A stretch of DNA of 64,000 nucleotides from Plutella xylostella (lineage: Eukaryota; Arthropoda; Insecta; Lepidoptera; Plutellidae): positions 10,609,501 to 10,673,500 of the forward strand of contig NC_063983.1 in the NCBI RefSeq assembly GCF_932276165.1, in the 5' to 3' direction. The position numbers and the translations under genes were made by a program. The notes below the pieces were generated by a model that ran no database searches, was not told where the DNA came from, and was given only the letters and a program-made list of their open reading frames with translations. Below are positions 51,115 to 64,000 of the stretch, piece by piece. The number at the start of each line of letters is the position of its first letter. Positions within the stretch are counted from its first letter, which is position 1.

Positions 51115-51245
51115 GGTCACTCTATCTGACGAAAAACTAAGTTTCAGAGCGCTGCTGTGCGAACCACGACTCTATCTTATTGTATTAAACGTCCCGATTT
51201 CAAGAAAGCTCTCGTTCGCTAGTTTTTCGTCAGTATAGAGTGACC
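51115..51245. mobile_element. 131-bp MITE, GGTCACTCTAT family
   Basis: Terminal inverted repeats: GGTCACTCTATCTGACGAAA (from 51115) and the complement of GGTCACTCTATACTGACGAA (to 51245), 25 and 26 bases with one gap. The interior carries GTTTCAGAGCGCTGCTGTGC and CCACGACTCTAT, which recur in the next entry. Confidence 0.8.
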
Positions 51246-51935
51246 CCTCTGGCGCTCCGCCAAGCTTCTGTTGTGCGTCCATCGCCGCTCGCTTTATTTT
51301 CACATTCTATTTCAGAATCCCGCGCGAGTGTTGTTGCGGACGAATCCCGAGTTTACGGCCCGCTAATGGGTTATTAATTTACTGGTTAACAAGTTTCGTA
51401 CATTTTATTACAACCACAGCTAACTGTGAAAGTACCTTTGAAAGGGAGTCTTGAAGAAAGCTCCTTACCCGTGTGTGATCAATGATCATTGCTGATTAAA
51501 CTAACTGTAGGGATATGTGTATGTCTTGTATGTCGTAGGTAACGAAATTTTTAAAAATATGATTATTATTAATTATTACATGTCATATTATTAAATAAAC
51601 AAAAACATACCTACACACAATGAATTAAGTACTAATATTTCATAATCTTAAACATAAACATAAACATTTATTCATTGCAACTGTCTTCTTAAATCTTCCA
51701 GAGCTGTACTCTTTACTGAACTAAACAATTCTGAGAACGCCGAATGTCCCAATAAACAGTACAGTTACAACCCGGAACACTCCCGCACGCGCGTGATACT
51801 CACGCTTTATTAATAAACGTCACTCCGACAGATAGATATTGATACGGGTCAGCACGAGATTTGACACGAGAAATAACTTGAAGTTTCATCCCTCGCGCCC
51901 CGCGTCGTGGGAGCACCAGCAGTCCGCAACTGGAG

Positions 51936-52045
51936 GGTCACTCTATACTGACGAGAAACGACGAACGAGAGCTGACATGCAATCAGCACTAACACGACGA
52001 TATAGACATAGAGTCGTGGCTCTCGCAGCAGCGCTCCGAAACTGA
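51936..52045. mobile_element. Second GGTCACTCTAT MITE copy, opposite orientation, one end lost
   Basis: It starts GGTCACTCTATACTGACGAG, then GAACGAGAGCT, ATAGAGTCGTGG and GCAGCAGCGCTCCGAAAC, collinear with the minus strand of 51115-51245. The far inverted repeat is missing. Confidence 0.75.
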
Positions 52046-53821
52046 TTGATGAATTAAAATAATAATAATATTGATAAGATAAAATTATTTAATCTAACTA
52101 AATTTATTTATGCAAATGCTAAGTCCTCGTCCTTCCTTCTCTTTCCTTCTAATAGGAAATTGCTGTGCCCTCCCGGGTCCATAATGATCGCTTGTTTATT
52201 ATTTTAACCTTATTTAAGTAACACTAATTATGGAATGCAAAAAAGATTGTATTTAATTGAATTGAAACTTACATTTTCGTCATACACAGTGTGTTAAGAT
52301 TCTACTATTTGTAGAGTGACTTCCCTCCTTTCTCTTTCAAAGCGTAATTTTACAACCTATGTTCTTTAACGTTGTTTACTAAACTGACAGCTCTAAATGT
52401 CAGAACACGGGATTAGTTATTTTGATGTGTACACGTGTTGAGTTTATTTGTTCTGTCCACGGGCAGCGGCCATGACTGACGGCAGCGCGGAGACACCCCG
52501 CCGCCTCCCGGCATCATCATCAGCTCAGCCAAATAGCAACAAAGTAACTATAATGATGATTAATTTAACTTCAAAAACAAATAACTTCCGTAGTAAACCT
52601 CTTTTTCTTTTTCGAATACAGATTGAGTGCAAGTAGTTAATTATGTAGATTTGTTCACAAAATAACAAAACTAAATTGGCGCTATTTCATTTAATAATGT
52701 CATTATTTATCGTGTTTTTGGTACAAAGTCGTAAAAGTTTGGGGGATTTGCGTCGGTCGTTACTGATGTTCCATTCGATTCAATTTTGTATCTGCATGTG
52801 TGTGTGCGTGTGTACGCATGTTAGTATCTTTATTGTTGCGGATACTTTTTTGAAAATATATTAGAACCGATTCTTTAACTTTAACGCTGTCAAAAAGTAG
52901 TTTTTTTATTCGATTTACTGTAAAAAAAAACCTACATTTGAATAGGCCCCTGATCACGAACTCAGTAATTGACGATAGGCCTGATTTAGATAATTAATTT
53001 CACCATCATTACTTTGTTAAGGTTCAGCAACATGCTTATAAAACACCATCCGTTGCCAAAACCAACTTGGCATGGGCTAGTTACAGCTGTATAACTCACA
53101 ACGCGTGGAGAGCGGGTGGCGAGCAACTCTGAAATGCTAAACTTCACCAGTCCGAGCCCACCGCATGTCTGCCAGACGTTTTAACATTAATAAGGCGATT
53201 CCCCAAAGATTTGGCTCGCGGGTGCTGCCAACTCCGTGTCGACACGTGCATCCACACCACACACACACACACATACTACAATGTGTACACACAACATTGT
53301 ATGTGATAATCACTCTCAATACTGCGAATTATCCACTAATGCCATCGAACTGCCGAGAGCTTTACTCACATCATTACGAGAAGCCCAATAGCTATCTGAT
53401 GCCATGTCAATATCATACATATTCGATGTTAAACGAATCAAATATTTATGTACAGCAAGGTATATACAACCTACAACAAGCTATGTATGTGCATAAATAT
53501 GGACTGGAAAAACTTTCCTCTAACAAAATCAATCAATTTTAGAATAAATGCCTCTATTATAATACGTAAAAGGTTCGGAAAATTCCGACCTGGAAATTGG
53601 ACGGGACGTGTGTTATTATTTGCCGAAGCTTCGAGGAGTATTGCAAACATCAAATTTATTTTTACTCATGTTTTTATCTATGTGGGTCATGGAAATGGAA
53701 AGCTACCACCTGAACTTTGTTTTTCAGTATAATGCCTGCAAAACAAAAAAGTGTTTATTTTTACAACATTTACCTACAGAATATTTTCGGACAAAAATCC
53801 TCATCTGGATTTATGAGATAA
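52046..53821. other. No confirmed gene; possible short coding exon at 52472
   Basis: ATG at 52472 has a good context (GCGGCC before it) and opens MTDGSAETPRRLPASSSAQ, a hydrophilic frame that could end at a GTAACT donor (~52542) or run to 52636. No family recognised and no partner exon seen. A short (AC)n run lies at ~53255-53272. Confidence 0.3.
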
Positions 53822-54041
53822 CACAGCTTGGCCGTGAGCTTCGCTTTGACTTAAAAAGTTCACCCGGCGGGGGAGTTCTAGGAAAAGTATTGCCTGTGTG
53901 TTTATCCAGGATGTCAGCTTTCTACATACGTACATATCTAACTGCATTGACAGAATTGGTTAAGCTACGTGAAAGAGCAATTAAAATCCATCGAACCATG
54001 CTTTTTGCAAACTTTCGCGTGTAATAATATTATTAGTAGGA
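53822..54041 (+). repeat. Dispersed repeat, CTGTTGCCCGCGA family
   Basis: The block with AGCTTGGCCGTGAGCTTCGC, then TATCCAGGATGTCAGCTTTC, AAATCCATCGAACC and the end TAATATTATTAGTAGGATG matches the layout of a very common lepidopteran repeat (start, ATCAGCTATCTACAT middle, TATTAGTAGGAT end). The 138-codon frame over it is therefore accidental. Confidence 0.65.
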
Positions 54042-56750
54042 TGTAATGCTCAATGCGTACCTATGTACCTAATTACTTTTAAAACATGCAGTCTAGGCCC
54101 TAGTCTAGCTAGGACTAAGAAACATCTCAGAGTGACCATGCTACCGAGAGGGGTCAGGTTCCTCTGTCCCCACATTTCCCCACATCCATTCAACTGTTTA
54201 TTAGGAAGAATTCTGACGCTTAAAAAACTAATCTTGTACTGGGTCAGTAATACTCGTATTTCGACCTACTCCTACGTTCATAATGAAAAACAAACTCGTC
54301 CGTTTCGCAATAAACATAAAATATAATTTATACCACATGCTAATTTATGTAGACATGCAATAGATTTAAAAATAAACAGAATAATTGTATAACGTGACGG
54401 CAACATCGTACATGAATATTAAATTAATTGAAATTGTTTCTAATTACCTATGTTATTAAGTTGTTTTATTATCGAAGAGAGCAATTTGATTAGAACAATG
54501 GGAGTCGTCGGTACATTCGGTTGTTGCGAGCTCGACTATGCTAATGGCTCGGGTTTCTGTAATTTGCATATTATTTTGTATCTAAGTACCTATCACGGAT
54601 TGAATCACTAATGACTATTCATAATGGGATGAAATTGGACTCAGTTTGAATACAGTTACGTTTGAGAAATAATTTAAGGCATAGAGTTAGGCAGTAGGCG
54701 GCCAGTGTTAATACCTACTTACAAAAAGTGGGGCCCTAACATGCTTACATGAGCTGACATACAGATCAAACACATATCTCCTCTTTTTTCTTCTCCTAAC
54801 TTGGTAGAAAATGGTAGTCCTGTGGGCTGTGAAGCGGCGCCATTATTGTGTGGCTGCTGCTGCATCGATTGAGATCCGCTGACACCTGCCTCGCAGGGCT
54901 GTCTCTTGTACGATGTCATCGTACTTGTATCGTTTGTTATTCCTACGATGCGAATAGCGTTTTTCGAAACTGTTACTCACATTCGATACAAACATACAAA
55001 ATACATAAGTACTTAGATACAAATGTGGCTTAAGTAAGTAAATACATCTAAGCATACATAATTATAGCATAGTAATCTTATATAGAAAGTGTATATTACA
55101 TAGAAAGTGTATATAAACACATGCTAACTTACTTTTTATTTATCCCCGAAGGAAAAAGAGGGGTGTTATTTTTACGTGAATATTTTTTTGTGTTTGCAGC
55201 CCTAGCTCCACGTCAATAGACAATATAGAGTGTGCTCCGATCGCCCTTTGTCACCGCCAGCATCACTCGAGCACCCCGTACGTGTGACCACTCACCCTGT
55301 ATACACACAGTCACACACACGCGCAGCTTCAGTACAATATATCACACCTTTTAGCAAATTGTTTTTGTAATCTTTCAACGTGATGAAGCACCAGGGACGC
55401 TGTTGTTGGACCTTGTGGCCTCGGAATAAGGGTCACCATATTCCAAATATATTTTTATTTAGGTGGAGCTTGAGTTTATAAAGCGACCACGATGAGATTG
55501 ATTCTTGTAACAAGAATATTTTATCAATAAAAGGTGTCATTTTGATATAAAAAGAAAAATGCATTTTTTATATTAAAATGATCGGATATTTTTTGAATTT
55601 TCATGAAATCTTGTTTAGCCAAATTTTATCGAAAAATCATGTTTAGTGATGAGGCCCAATTTCCACCTCGACGATGGTAAGTAGGTATAATGTACAAAGA
55701 ATAGCTTTATAGCTATTCCATATTACGGATGTGAGTCCATATTTTATGACAAGCGGATGCGTTACCGTGGCGTTACCACCATGATACCACACACCGCTAT
55801 GTTATTATTATTTATAGCGGCGTAAATAATAAAATATCACTCAGGTTCCATCCATTCAATATAAAGAATCCACAACGTTCTATGGTTTCATCAGATGTTG
55901 TGAAAAGTAATGAAAAAACTACATTTAATAAAGCAGAGGGGTAGAAGTCATCCATTTGTCGCAAGGTCGCGCCGTGTGGGTGTCGCGACACAAAGGGAAA
56001 CAGATTTTCCCTCTTCAGCGGGATTAGGGTTGCCACTTGCCAGCGACATTACTGCGTATCACGACCTGCATAATTGTGGCCAGATAGTTTGAATATTTTT
56101 GAGAGGAATGACCCTTTTTCTTTCTTGAATTTACCAATGAAGGTGGAATGTTTTGTTACAGATACAATGTAACCCTCAAACTCATAGACCGTATTGCAAC
56201 AAGATTAAAATTGGCTTTGAAACACACGAGTTACGACTACTTACGACTCTTTAGGTTTGGCAAAAAGTTGAAATTCAAATGATGATGGGCACAAATATAT
56301 GGAAGCTGGGACCATCACCAATAAATATGAGTGATATGTCGTTGAAAAGGTATTTTTTGCAGAATATGAATAATGGAAGCGCTAGTCCTGATTTACTGTC
56401 CAATTAGAATAATCGTACCTTGAAAGTTTTTATATTTTATTTCTGTAATTTTAATGTTTTTGATATTTTTTCACATTCATTTTTAATTTTTATAACAAAA
56501 TGATCATCATTCATTAAAATATTATATTTCTTTATTCTCTCAGTAAATAAAACCAGTTGAAAGTAATTTCTCCCATTTTGATAATACGTGTTTACGTGTA
56601 TTGCGCCCGGATACGGATTTGTCGTCATAATATTTTTTTGCTATCTTGAAAAGAGCTATCCAACGATGTATGAGTCATACAGTATGACTCATCTTTATTG
56701 GACATAGGTCCCAAAACGCCCATTGTCATTTAACAATATCAATTTTAAAC
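54042..56750. other. No gene seen; minor repeat remnants
   Basis: TATCCCCGAAGGAAAAAGAG at 55141 is a common moth repeat fragment. The rest has no recognised feature. Confidence 0.45.
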
Positions 56751-56799
56751 CTATTTTAAAGTGTCAAAAAGCTGTGGCAAGTTTTGGCATAAATTTATA

Positions 56800-57320
56800 T
56801 CTGGGGGCACGACAGTGCCCCACCAAGTCGAGCAATAAAGCACGGCCGTACCATCCTTTTCTCGAAGCAATTCAGGCCATTTTCGACCCCCTGTAATTTC
56901 GTTGTGGATAAAACTAGAAGACTGAATTTTCACTAACCATGCAGGCATGGTAAAGACACGGTATATTTCAAATTTCATTAAATTTGAACCAGTAGTTTAA
57001 AAATTATAACGGGTCAAAGTTTCTTAATTTTGTCACTGACTCACTCACTCACTCACCGATCATAAAAATTCTAAGGCACTTCTAGCAGACCTAGAAGCTT
57101 CAAATTTGGAATATAAGTAGTGTTTGGTGTATGAATCAAGGGAAATCTAAAATATTTGGGGGCACGGTAGTGCCAACTCGAGTAAATTTTTTCAATTTTG
57201 GTCCAGTTTTCTAGATAGGTACATAACTGCTTAAATAATTTCATAATCACATAGCTGGGGGCACGGCAGTGCCCCCACCAAGTAAATATAGGCGTACGGT
57301 AGTGCCCCTGCCAAAACGAG
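56800..57320. repeat. Repeat block with four GGGGGCAC...GTGCCCC mini-hairpins
   Basis: GGGGGCAC-loop-GTGCCCC stems occur at 56803-56821, 57158-57174 (shortened), 57257-57276 (perfect 8 bp, GGCA loop) and ~57292-57308 (degraded). In between is a (CACT)n stretch (57034-57056) and CACTTCTAGCAGACCTAGAA, part of a dispersed lepidopteran repeat. Confidence 0.65.
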
Positions 57321-57693
57321 CAAAAAATTCCCGTCATGCAAATTAAATCCGCAAAGGATGGATTACCTACCTACGGACAAAGAGGCTACCAGTGCTACCA
57401 CTTATAGTCAAATTTTCTTAATGTACAATGAATTGGAAACTAAGGTTGAAATTTAATTAGGGAAATTTGATGCAGTACGAAGTATCAAAGTTACGTTTAT
57501 TCATTACGTATATATACATTACGTAGCCAAAAATAAAGATTCTTGATTCTTATCTCAAGTTTGCGATTTATGTAGGTAGGTACTTACCAAACTAATTTAA
57601 CGCACCTACGTACCTAGAAGGTACCGAAAAGAAAAAAAGTAGAACTGTCTACAAAATACAAAAAAAAATGAGATCCCATCAAAAACAATACTT

Positions 57694-57874
57694 GTCAAAA
57701 AAACCAAGTCTCTTAACTCAGTTGTTCTACGGTAAAAAGTTGTGAGATCCATGTAATACCAAGTCTTATCCACGCACGCATCTCAAACTTAAAAATCTTT
57801 AATGTTTTATATAACATGGATCTCACAACTTTTTACCGTAGAACAACTGAGTTACGAGACTTGGTTTTTTTGAC
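57694..57874. mobile_element. Palindromic MITE, 61-bp arms with one mismatch
   Basis: Arms 57694-57754 and 57814-57874 are inverse copies with a single difference (T/G) around a 59-base loop. Ends read GTCAAAAAAACCAAGTCTC. No coding capacity; no clear TSD. Such pairing implies a young insertion or gene conversion. Confidence 0.85.
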
Positions 57875-59456
57875 ATTTATTATACCATTATTGATTTAGT
57901 GTTCTTTTTCTATTGATGACTGCGTGACTGATGTGTCTCGGGACCGGGATAGACAGAGGATACATTGGGACTTGGGAATTATTCTTCAAAAACTTGAAAA
58001 TCGATACTTTGACTATATATAAAAGCTAGGCTCTAATAGGGTATCGCGCATGAAGTGTTCTCTCCAGTTTAAATTTTCCTACGTGACAACCCTAATGTAT
58101 TCAGTCCGTCCCTATTGCGAGAAGCAGCTCTTTGTTGGCTGATGGAAGCGGATCCGACCCGGGGGGGTTGCTCTTGCTTGACGTAAAATGAAGTTTCGAA
58201 GCGCCACCGTGTCATACCATGCTAATGGGTACGTTTAGTGCAACGAGATAGAGTCGCGGTTAGCGTAGCAACTCTCCGCAGCAAGCAGAAGTAGACCCCC
58301 CTGCCCCCGGGGCGGCCACTAGTGTACACGAGGGTCGTGTTTACGCAAATTCGTAGAAGAAGCTTTACATACACGAGGAAGTTCTCACTTTAAACTTATA
58401 TACTTACCGAGCAGTGTATAACAATACGTACGCAAACACAACCTTATTACTACTAGGTTTGATCTCGTTAGAGGGGTAGGTAGTGATCCCTAATTGGATT
58501 GCATACGATTTTGTAGTCTTTACTGAAAAAATACAGACAAAAAACTCGAGTAGGTATATACGTCTGCAGTCTTCTATCGCATGATCGCGGCGCTATTACA
58601 CATTTATTTGCAAGTCAACTTTCACGCACACCACCTCTATAGCCTCGTATTTCGTAACAACGGTACCGCCGCGGTTATTTTTAGACAATAATTCGTTGTA
58701 ATGAGTCATGAGATTAGTTCCGCTGATCGCCGCGGCCATGCCTGTTGCCATGCGACCCGGCGTGCCCCGGCGGCGGCGGCAGCGGCGGCGGCGCCACTTT
58801 GATTAGAAAGTCCGTGCAGCGACCGACGCCCAAACGGCCACACTTTCCGATTAGACGCCGCTGTTACGCACGAATTAATAAAGTTGTAACGTCCGAATTG
58901 TTAAGCTCAACTTGTCGAGTTTGATAGCCGTGTCACTTTACTGGGAATATCGCCAATAGACATGAACAGTGAACCCCCAGCACACTGTCTGGTAACTGGT
59001 AAAATATAATGGAATAGAATATCTTTTTATTGGACGTTAAATTTTACAATGATTTGTCCATTGTCCATATTATAATATTACTCTACCAACATTTCACAAA
59101 GGCCCCGTCTGGTATTTAAAATGTCTCGTTTACATGAATGCTCACATACACTTGAGATGAACTTCAGCACTGAAAAAGCCGTATTACTCCGCCTGCCACT
59201 AATCGTTAGTCTGTCTGTACTGTTCTTGAGAATTGCCAAAAGCGAGAAAACTTGAAGCTCGAGTGCTCAAGGAGGTTGCTAGTTGAAAGTTGACAGACAG
59301 ATAGACAGACACCAGGGGAGCGGAAATGTCGCAAGGACGCTCCAAGGGTGGAAAACCAGCTCCGTTTTAACGCCGTTTTAGATACAATATTGAGACAATA
59401 GCGATCGCCCATTATTATATTTATATACAAATTCCTTGTCATTTTATCATAATATT
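57875..59456. other. No gene seen; possible third GGTCACTCTAT-MITE relic
   Basis: At 58178-58285 the words TTGACGTAAAATGAAGTTTC and AGATAGAGTCGCGGTTAGCG resemble parts of the MITE at 51115, one in each orientation. (GGC)n occurs at 58770-58792. Confidence 0.35.
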
Positions 59457-59570
59457 CTCAGCCATAGGACGTCCACTGCTGTGACTAGGCGATCCGATCG
59501 GAGGCGGCCCGCATCCAGCGCTTCCCCGCGGACATGACGAGATCGTCCGTCCATCTAGCTGCCATCCCCT
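59457..59570 (-). pseudogene. Degraded RTE LINE 3' fragment
   Basis: The minus strand encodes RWTDDLVMSAGKRWMRAAS then DRIA and a stop, the RTE C-terminus with its last part deleted, followed by a damaged CAGCAGTGGAC...ATGGCTGAGAAT end. Older and more decayed than the fragment at 24546. Confidence 0.75.
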
Positions 59571-59599
59571 GGTCTATTGCTCATACATAAGTACCCTCT

Positions 59600-62500
59600 A
59601 CCCACGGCCTGGATATTGCCTCGTGGCCCTCATTCATATAGGTACATAGCTACTATTGATCACACAACCGTAACATGCATGCAGAATAAAAAACCTATTG
59701 TAATAAAAAGTTTAATTATCTACCATAGCTATCTATAAAATTATAATTAACAATAGGTAAGTACTTAATAAAAACACGACAATAAAATATGTTTTCATTT
59801 TCAAAGTGCTACTGCGTACTGCGACTTATCGGAAAACTAATAAACACACACCATTCAAATTTAAAACCTACCACTTCAGGCACTAGGTTCTATTTCATAA
59901 GCTGTTTCAGTTTCAGAAGCAATTTGAAACATCAAGCCATGACCTAGCCAATGCGCAATTCCTTGCGGGCGGTACTAATCGATAGTTCTAGCTGCTAACT
60001 GAAGACCTTGGGACCTGCCGCCAGTGCCTAGTGCCAGCCTGGCTAGCGCTACCTACCGTAACGTACATTTTATTGACCGACGTCGCAATTTATAGTCACG
60101 TTTCATATTTCCCACTTGTTATTTTATTATTACTGTAGGCTATATAGTCTGGTAAGTATGTTGTTTTGTTACTGCGGATGACAGTAACTGCCTCAAATAT
60201 GTATTATTATTATGTTTTTACGAGCACTTACCTACTTAGTTAACTTCACAGTTCATTGTGAAAAAAGAAGGTTCAAAATGTTCAAAAACACTTACTGGAC
60301 GGTATTAGTTTATGTAATTAGATACATTGTTCAGCATTAAATACTAATCACAAAGCCGTGGCTATTGACGGCTGCTATTGATGAAAACTTTCACCCAGTC
60401 AACTATAGAACTAAACATCTATAACCACAGCCGACAGCAACAGGCTTCTTGTCCCTCGTTACTTCACAAATTAATTACATGTAACGTGGCCGTCCTACAA
60501 TTACACTTACATTGATGTAACAACATAAATACAGTAGACAGTAGGGGCAGGGTACTATTACTATTTAATTTCACTCTTAACATCTAGGTGATAAGAAGGC
60601 AAAGTAAACTTTATTGTAAAAGTAATGCCTCTAACTCTGAAGGCAAGAACGTTTTACAAAGGTTTTATGTAACCAGCATGTCACTAACTCAGTGTGGCCA
60701 TAATAAGTCTTTTAAGTGCCTACTTACGTACCTACATATAATTGTACATTGTATTTTTATCAGAATTACTTGGTAGATGATATCAAATCAGCCGAAGAAG
60801 ACCTATAAGTTATAAAACACCTTGCAATGATGGTCCGAAATCGTCGAGTCCTAATCTTGCATTAGTTTCTTGCCCCTTCTACTCAACAACAACAACACCC
60901 CTTAGGAACACTGAGGCTTGAGTTGAGTCCTTTATACAGGGTGTTATAACAAGGGTAAATACTTATAGTAAGCCGAGAAGTGAATCAGGGGCTCATTCTA
61001 AAAAAAATGCACTACGACTTTGTAAATTCGCGAAAAAAACTTTTTATACCAAAAGTTCCAAAGTAGAAAAAAAAGAAGAGCTGAGTGACCTCCCTCTCCC
61101 TTGAGCTTACCATACCACTTGCATTGCAACTCTCTGTATATTCCTGTTATTTCATACACGAATTCACCTATAAAGTGCCAATTCCCAGATTATTAATTAC
61201 AAGTTCATTTGTTTGCGTCGAGCAAACGAAATCAGATCTCCCCACTTCTCGGAGCGGGTAAACACCACTTATTGGATTTCTCTGAATCGGCCCAATAGTA
61301 GATAAGACAACTAATTTACTAAGGAGCCAAGTAGCAGGAACCCGGGACCGCGGGGTAGAAAGCCATTTAGATGCAACAGCAGATACAAACTGGTACTGGG
61401 ACTGCATCCTGTGAGAGGAGATTCTGTGCATAAAATCTCCATTGACCCTTACCCAACCACCCGCCACAAACGAATATGAGCTCTATTAGTAGGGAATAAG
61501 TGCTGTGATTCGAGGCGGCCGCGGGCCCGGTAGGGCGGCGCTGCAACTATGTAAGCTCGAGCCTGTTCATTAGAGCGCGCTACTGGCGTTTATGGACGTG
61601 CTTGTTAACTTTTATGATGGCCTGGTACATAAAAAGGTTAATTAGAAACATTAGACGGAGTCTCAAATTACATGACAGAAAAGAAAGAGCAAAAAGTTTG
61701 GTCCACCGTTAGCTGCAGAGGCATATGCTGAGCTGTTCAACTATACTATAAATGTAGTAGGTACTTACTTGCCAACTCGTAAGTGTCTTTCACCCCGACC
61801 TGAAACAGAGTTTTATAATTTGATAGAATTTATAATCAGGGTGTTAACGTAATCACTTTTTTCCATCAAATTATATTAAATAGTACTAGTCTAATCAAGC
61901 AAGTTTTATGTTATTTTCTGTATAGTGAAGGGCAAACATCCCTGATGCGCTACAGGCTTAGCAAGGTAGAAAGTACCAACAACATTCTGAATAATGATGT
62001 TTCACTGGATACTCTAGCGACTTTTTGGTATGTTCGCACAAATATGGCGAACTTAATGTTAAAAGCATTTTCTACCATTCAACCATTTACTAACTTTTAA
62101 CTTTGACAGGTACAACTGAGCTAGTTAGTGCTAGGTCTTTCGCCACTGCCAACCAAGTTTTTATACCGCGGACCATTTGTGAGTGCACCTACCTACATCT
62201 CTAGGCCCGACGGCGGCGGCGGCGGCGGCGGCGCGGCTGAACCTCTGGCGACTAGTTTTTGCTGCACGAGAAGCAACGGTACCGGCGGCCAACCTAGAAA
62301 CCAGGCGTCACCCGCGGGCTGTGTCACTAGGCAGTATAGGTAGGCCGCGGGTTGTGTCTCTAGGCATGGCTCGTGTTGTTACGGACCCACTGCTGATTGG
62401 GATACTCGGGTTAGCCATGAATGTCATGATGTTATGATCGATCAAGCATTATAATTATTAAAGGTGAGGTCCTTATTAAGTACTTACTTAATTTAAATAT

Positions 62501-62884
62501 AGTACTGCATAGGATGTAGTAAATACTTTTTTACCAAATCACCAAATGTAAATCCTTTATCGATCGACCATCAACAGCCCAGCCAGTTCCACGGCTGTAG
62601 TCTAGCATCTAAAATCCAGCTCAGGTCGGCTCGGCTCGGTGTGGCGTGCCTCGGGGTCGGGCGAGTGTGTGCGCACCGCGGCCGCTGGGGAGGGGAGCGG
62701 CATGTCATCACGGTCGAAATAGTCAAAACCTAGCGTAACTAGCGTTCATGAAACAGTAAAAAAGAGTGTTGTAAGTATGTTATTGTTATTGCAGAGAATG
62801 CAGAGAGAATCGCATGTATCTGAAAAGGCCTGAAACTATTTTTTGGACTGTGCCAATAAGATTTTGAACACACCAATCTTGAAC
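59600..62884. other. No gene seen; repeat ends and GC islets
   Basis: ACAGGGTGTTATAACAAGGG at 60937 is the end of a common insect MITE; (GGC)n at 62211-62232 and a 33-base imperfect duplication (CCGCGGGCTGTGTCACTAGG / CCGCGGGTTGTGTCTCTAGG) at ~62311-62365. A 99-codon minus frame at 61168-61467 is not recognised. Confidence 0.4.
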
Positions 62885-63103
62885 TGTACGGTGGCCTGCG
62901 CCTAAAAGTATACAGGCGGAGTTTTTAAAATAGCGATCCCTGATAATGAAGGGACCAGCTACATCTGATGTAAATCCGGGAACGTGTTGTGTGTGATGTG
63001 TGTAGCAGTGGTGTTTATGTAAATGTGCTCGAGCAGCATGTGAGCTTGAGATCGCTATTTTGAAAACTCCGCCTGTATACTTTTAGGCGCAGGCCACCGT
63101 ACA
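62885..63103. mobile_element. 219-bp MITE with 54-bp terminal inverted repeats
   Basis: Arms 62885-62938 and 63050-63103 are inverse copies with a single mismatch; ends read TGTACGGTGGCCTGCGCC. If the ends are taken as CGGTGGCC, the flank on both sides is TA. The 111-base middle is non-coding. Confidence 0.85.
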
Positions 63104-64000
63104 TTAAGCTATGTTATTTAATTATCGTGATGGTAAGAACCTGTAACACTGATGTTGCTACTCGCTTCGTCTACAATAAATAACAACTGTCGATCCAAGC
63201 CCCTCACTTCTCATTACAACAACGAAAATATAACAATCGGTTTCATAACACAACCATATAATTACGTTGAACGTGCCAAATCACAGAAACGGAGTTCAAA
63301 CCACAAAAGATTATGGCAATGTTCAGTAGTAGGTAGGTACCTACTTACGAGTGGAATAAAAGGTTTAAAAGTTTTGGTGTAGTCGTCGCTGGGCCTTCAC
63401 GTAACGTGTGACTGTCGACACCGAGTGACGCAACCGTTTCCCAATTCACAACACTATAGCTGTTGTTTTGAGACACACACTCACACTCACACACAGATAC
63501 AATACACAACACATGCGTACATTGACGGTGCATTATCGTTCGATGCTGCAGCCACTTTTACAGCCTGCGATTAAGTATTATAATTAATTGCCTAAGTAAA
63601 AGTGCGATAAATATAGTAAGTACTGACGTTATAGCATCTACGTAATTTAGGGATTGTCCAGGAAAACTATAATTTCCTTTACGATACTATCACTCTATAA
63701 ACAACTTGAGATGTAATGTCAATTAATAATAATTTAAATATACAATACAGGCGCCACATATGGAAACGAGCCTAATGGAAAAGAGCTCCTGGAGCTCAGA
63801 GGCAAGCCGAACTTATAAGCCTGCTTGTCCAATGAAATTGCATAAATTCGGTTCGGTTACAAAATGCTCTATGACCTGTTCGCCGCCGCTCGCGCAGTGT
63901 GAGCGCGCCCGCTCGAGTCAACGACCGGGCCTACCTCACTGCGAAAAATATACATCCAGTGACACTACTCATATAACTAATATTTAATCATAATTATATT
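63104..64000. other. No gene seen
   Basis: A (CACA)n-like stretch at ~63474-63495 and a 75-codon frame at 63760-63987 (unrecognised) are all that stands out. Confidence 0.4.

Overview
The window reads as nuclear DNA of a lepidopteran insect, most likely a moth. This rests on spliced GT-AG genes, AT-rich intergenic DNA full of GTAGGTACCTAC-type words, and repeat families typical of Lepidoptera: tRNA-headed SINEs, RTE 3' ends ending in (TGATGA)n, the AGGGTTCCGTA...TACGGAACCCT repeat, and CR1-like LINEs. No bacterial, organellar or viral genome features were seen.

Only one host protein gene could be built with confidence. It lies at the left edge (TATA box at 377, CDS 709-1684, poly(A) signal at 2448): a three-exon gene for a 159-residue REDD1/DDIT4-family protein, the insect Scylla/Charybde type, a stress- and hypoxia-linked negative regulator of TOR signalling. 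The remaining ~61 kb is a gene desert (intergenic or a very long intron) shaped by mobile elements.

Region by region: 2.5-7.3 kb is plain AT-rich DNA. 7.3-7.9 kb holds a complete 5S-rRNA-derived SINE with target-site duplications, a second partial copy, and a perfect 28-bp hairpin. 8.9-9.6 kb holds two MITEs. 11-18.5 kb holds several SINEs. 18.8-19.6 kb is a foldback-type element. 19.9-22.4 kb is an older repeat split by an ORF1-only LINE with an intact 404-codon Gag-like frame. 23.8-26.2 kb has a MITE, an RTE 3' fragment with target-site duplications, and a SINE. 28.1-32.8 kb is a nearly complete minus-strand CR1-like LINE with an intact 959-codon endonuclease/reverse transcriptase frame. 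48.3-49.2 kb is a second foldback-type element related to the first. 51-63 kb carries further palindromic MITEs.

The most unusual system is the pair of foldback-like elements at 18828-19585 and 48300-49180. Each has arms of inverted, degenerate ~15-16-bp tandem units, a GC-rich central core nearly identical between the two loci, GGGT/GGTTC-type ends, and an exact 9-bp target-site duplication that contains CTTCGA in both cases. They encode no recognisable protein, so they would need a transposase supplied elsewhere.
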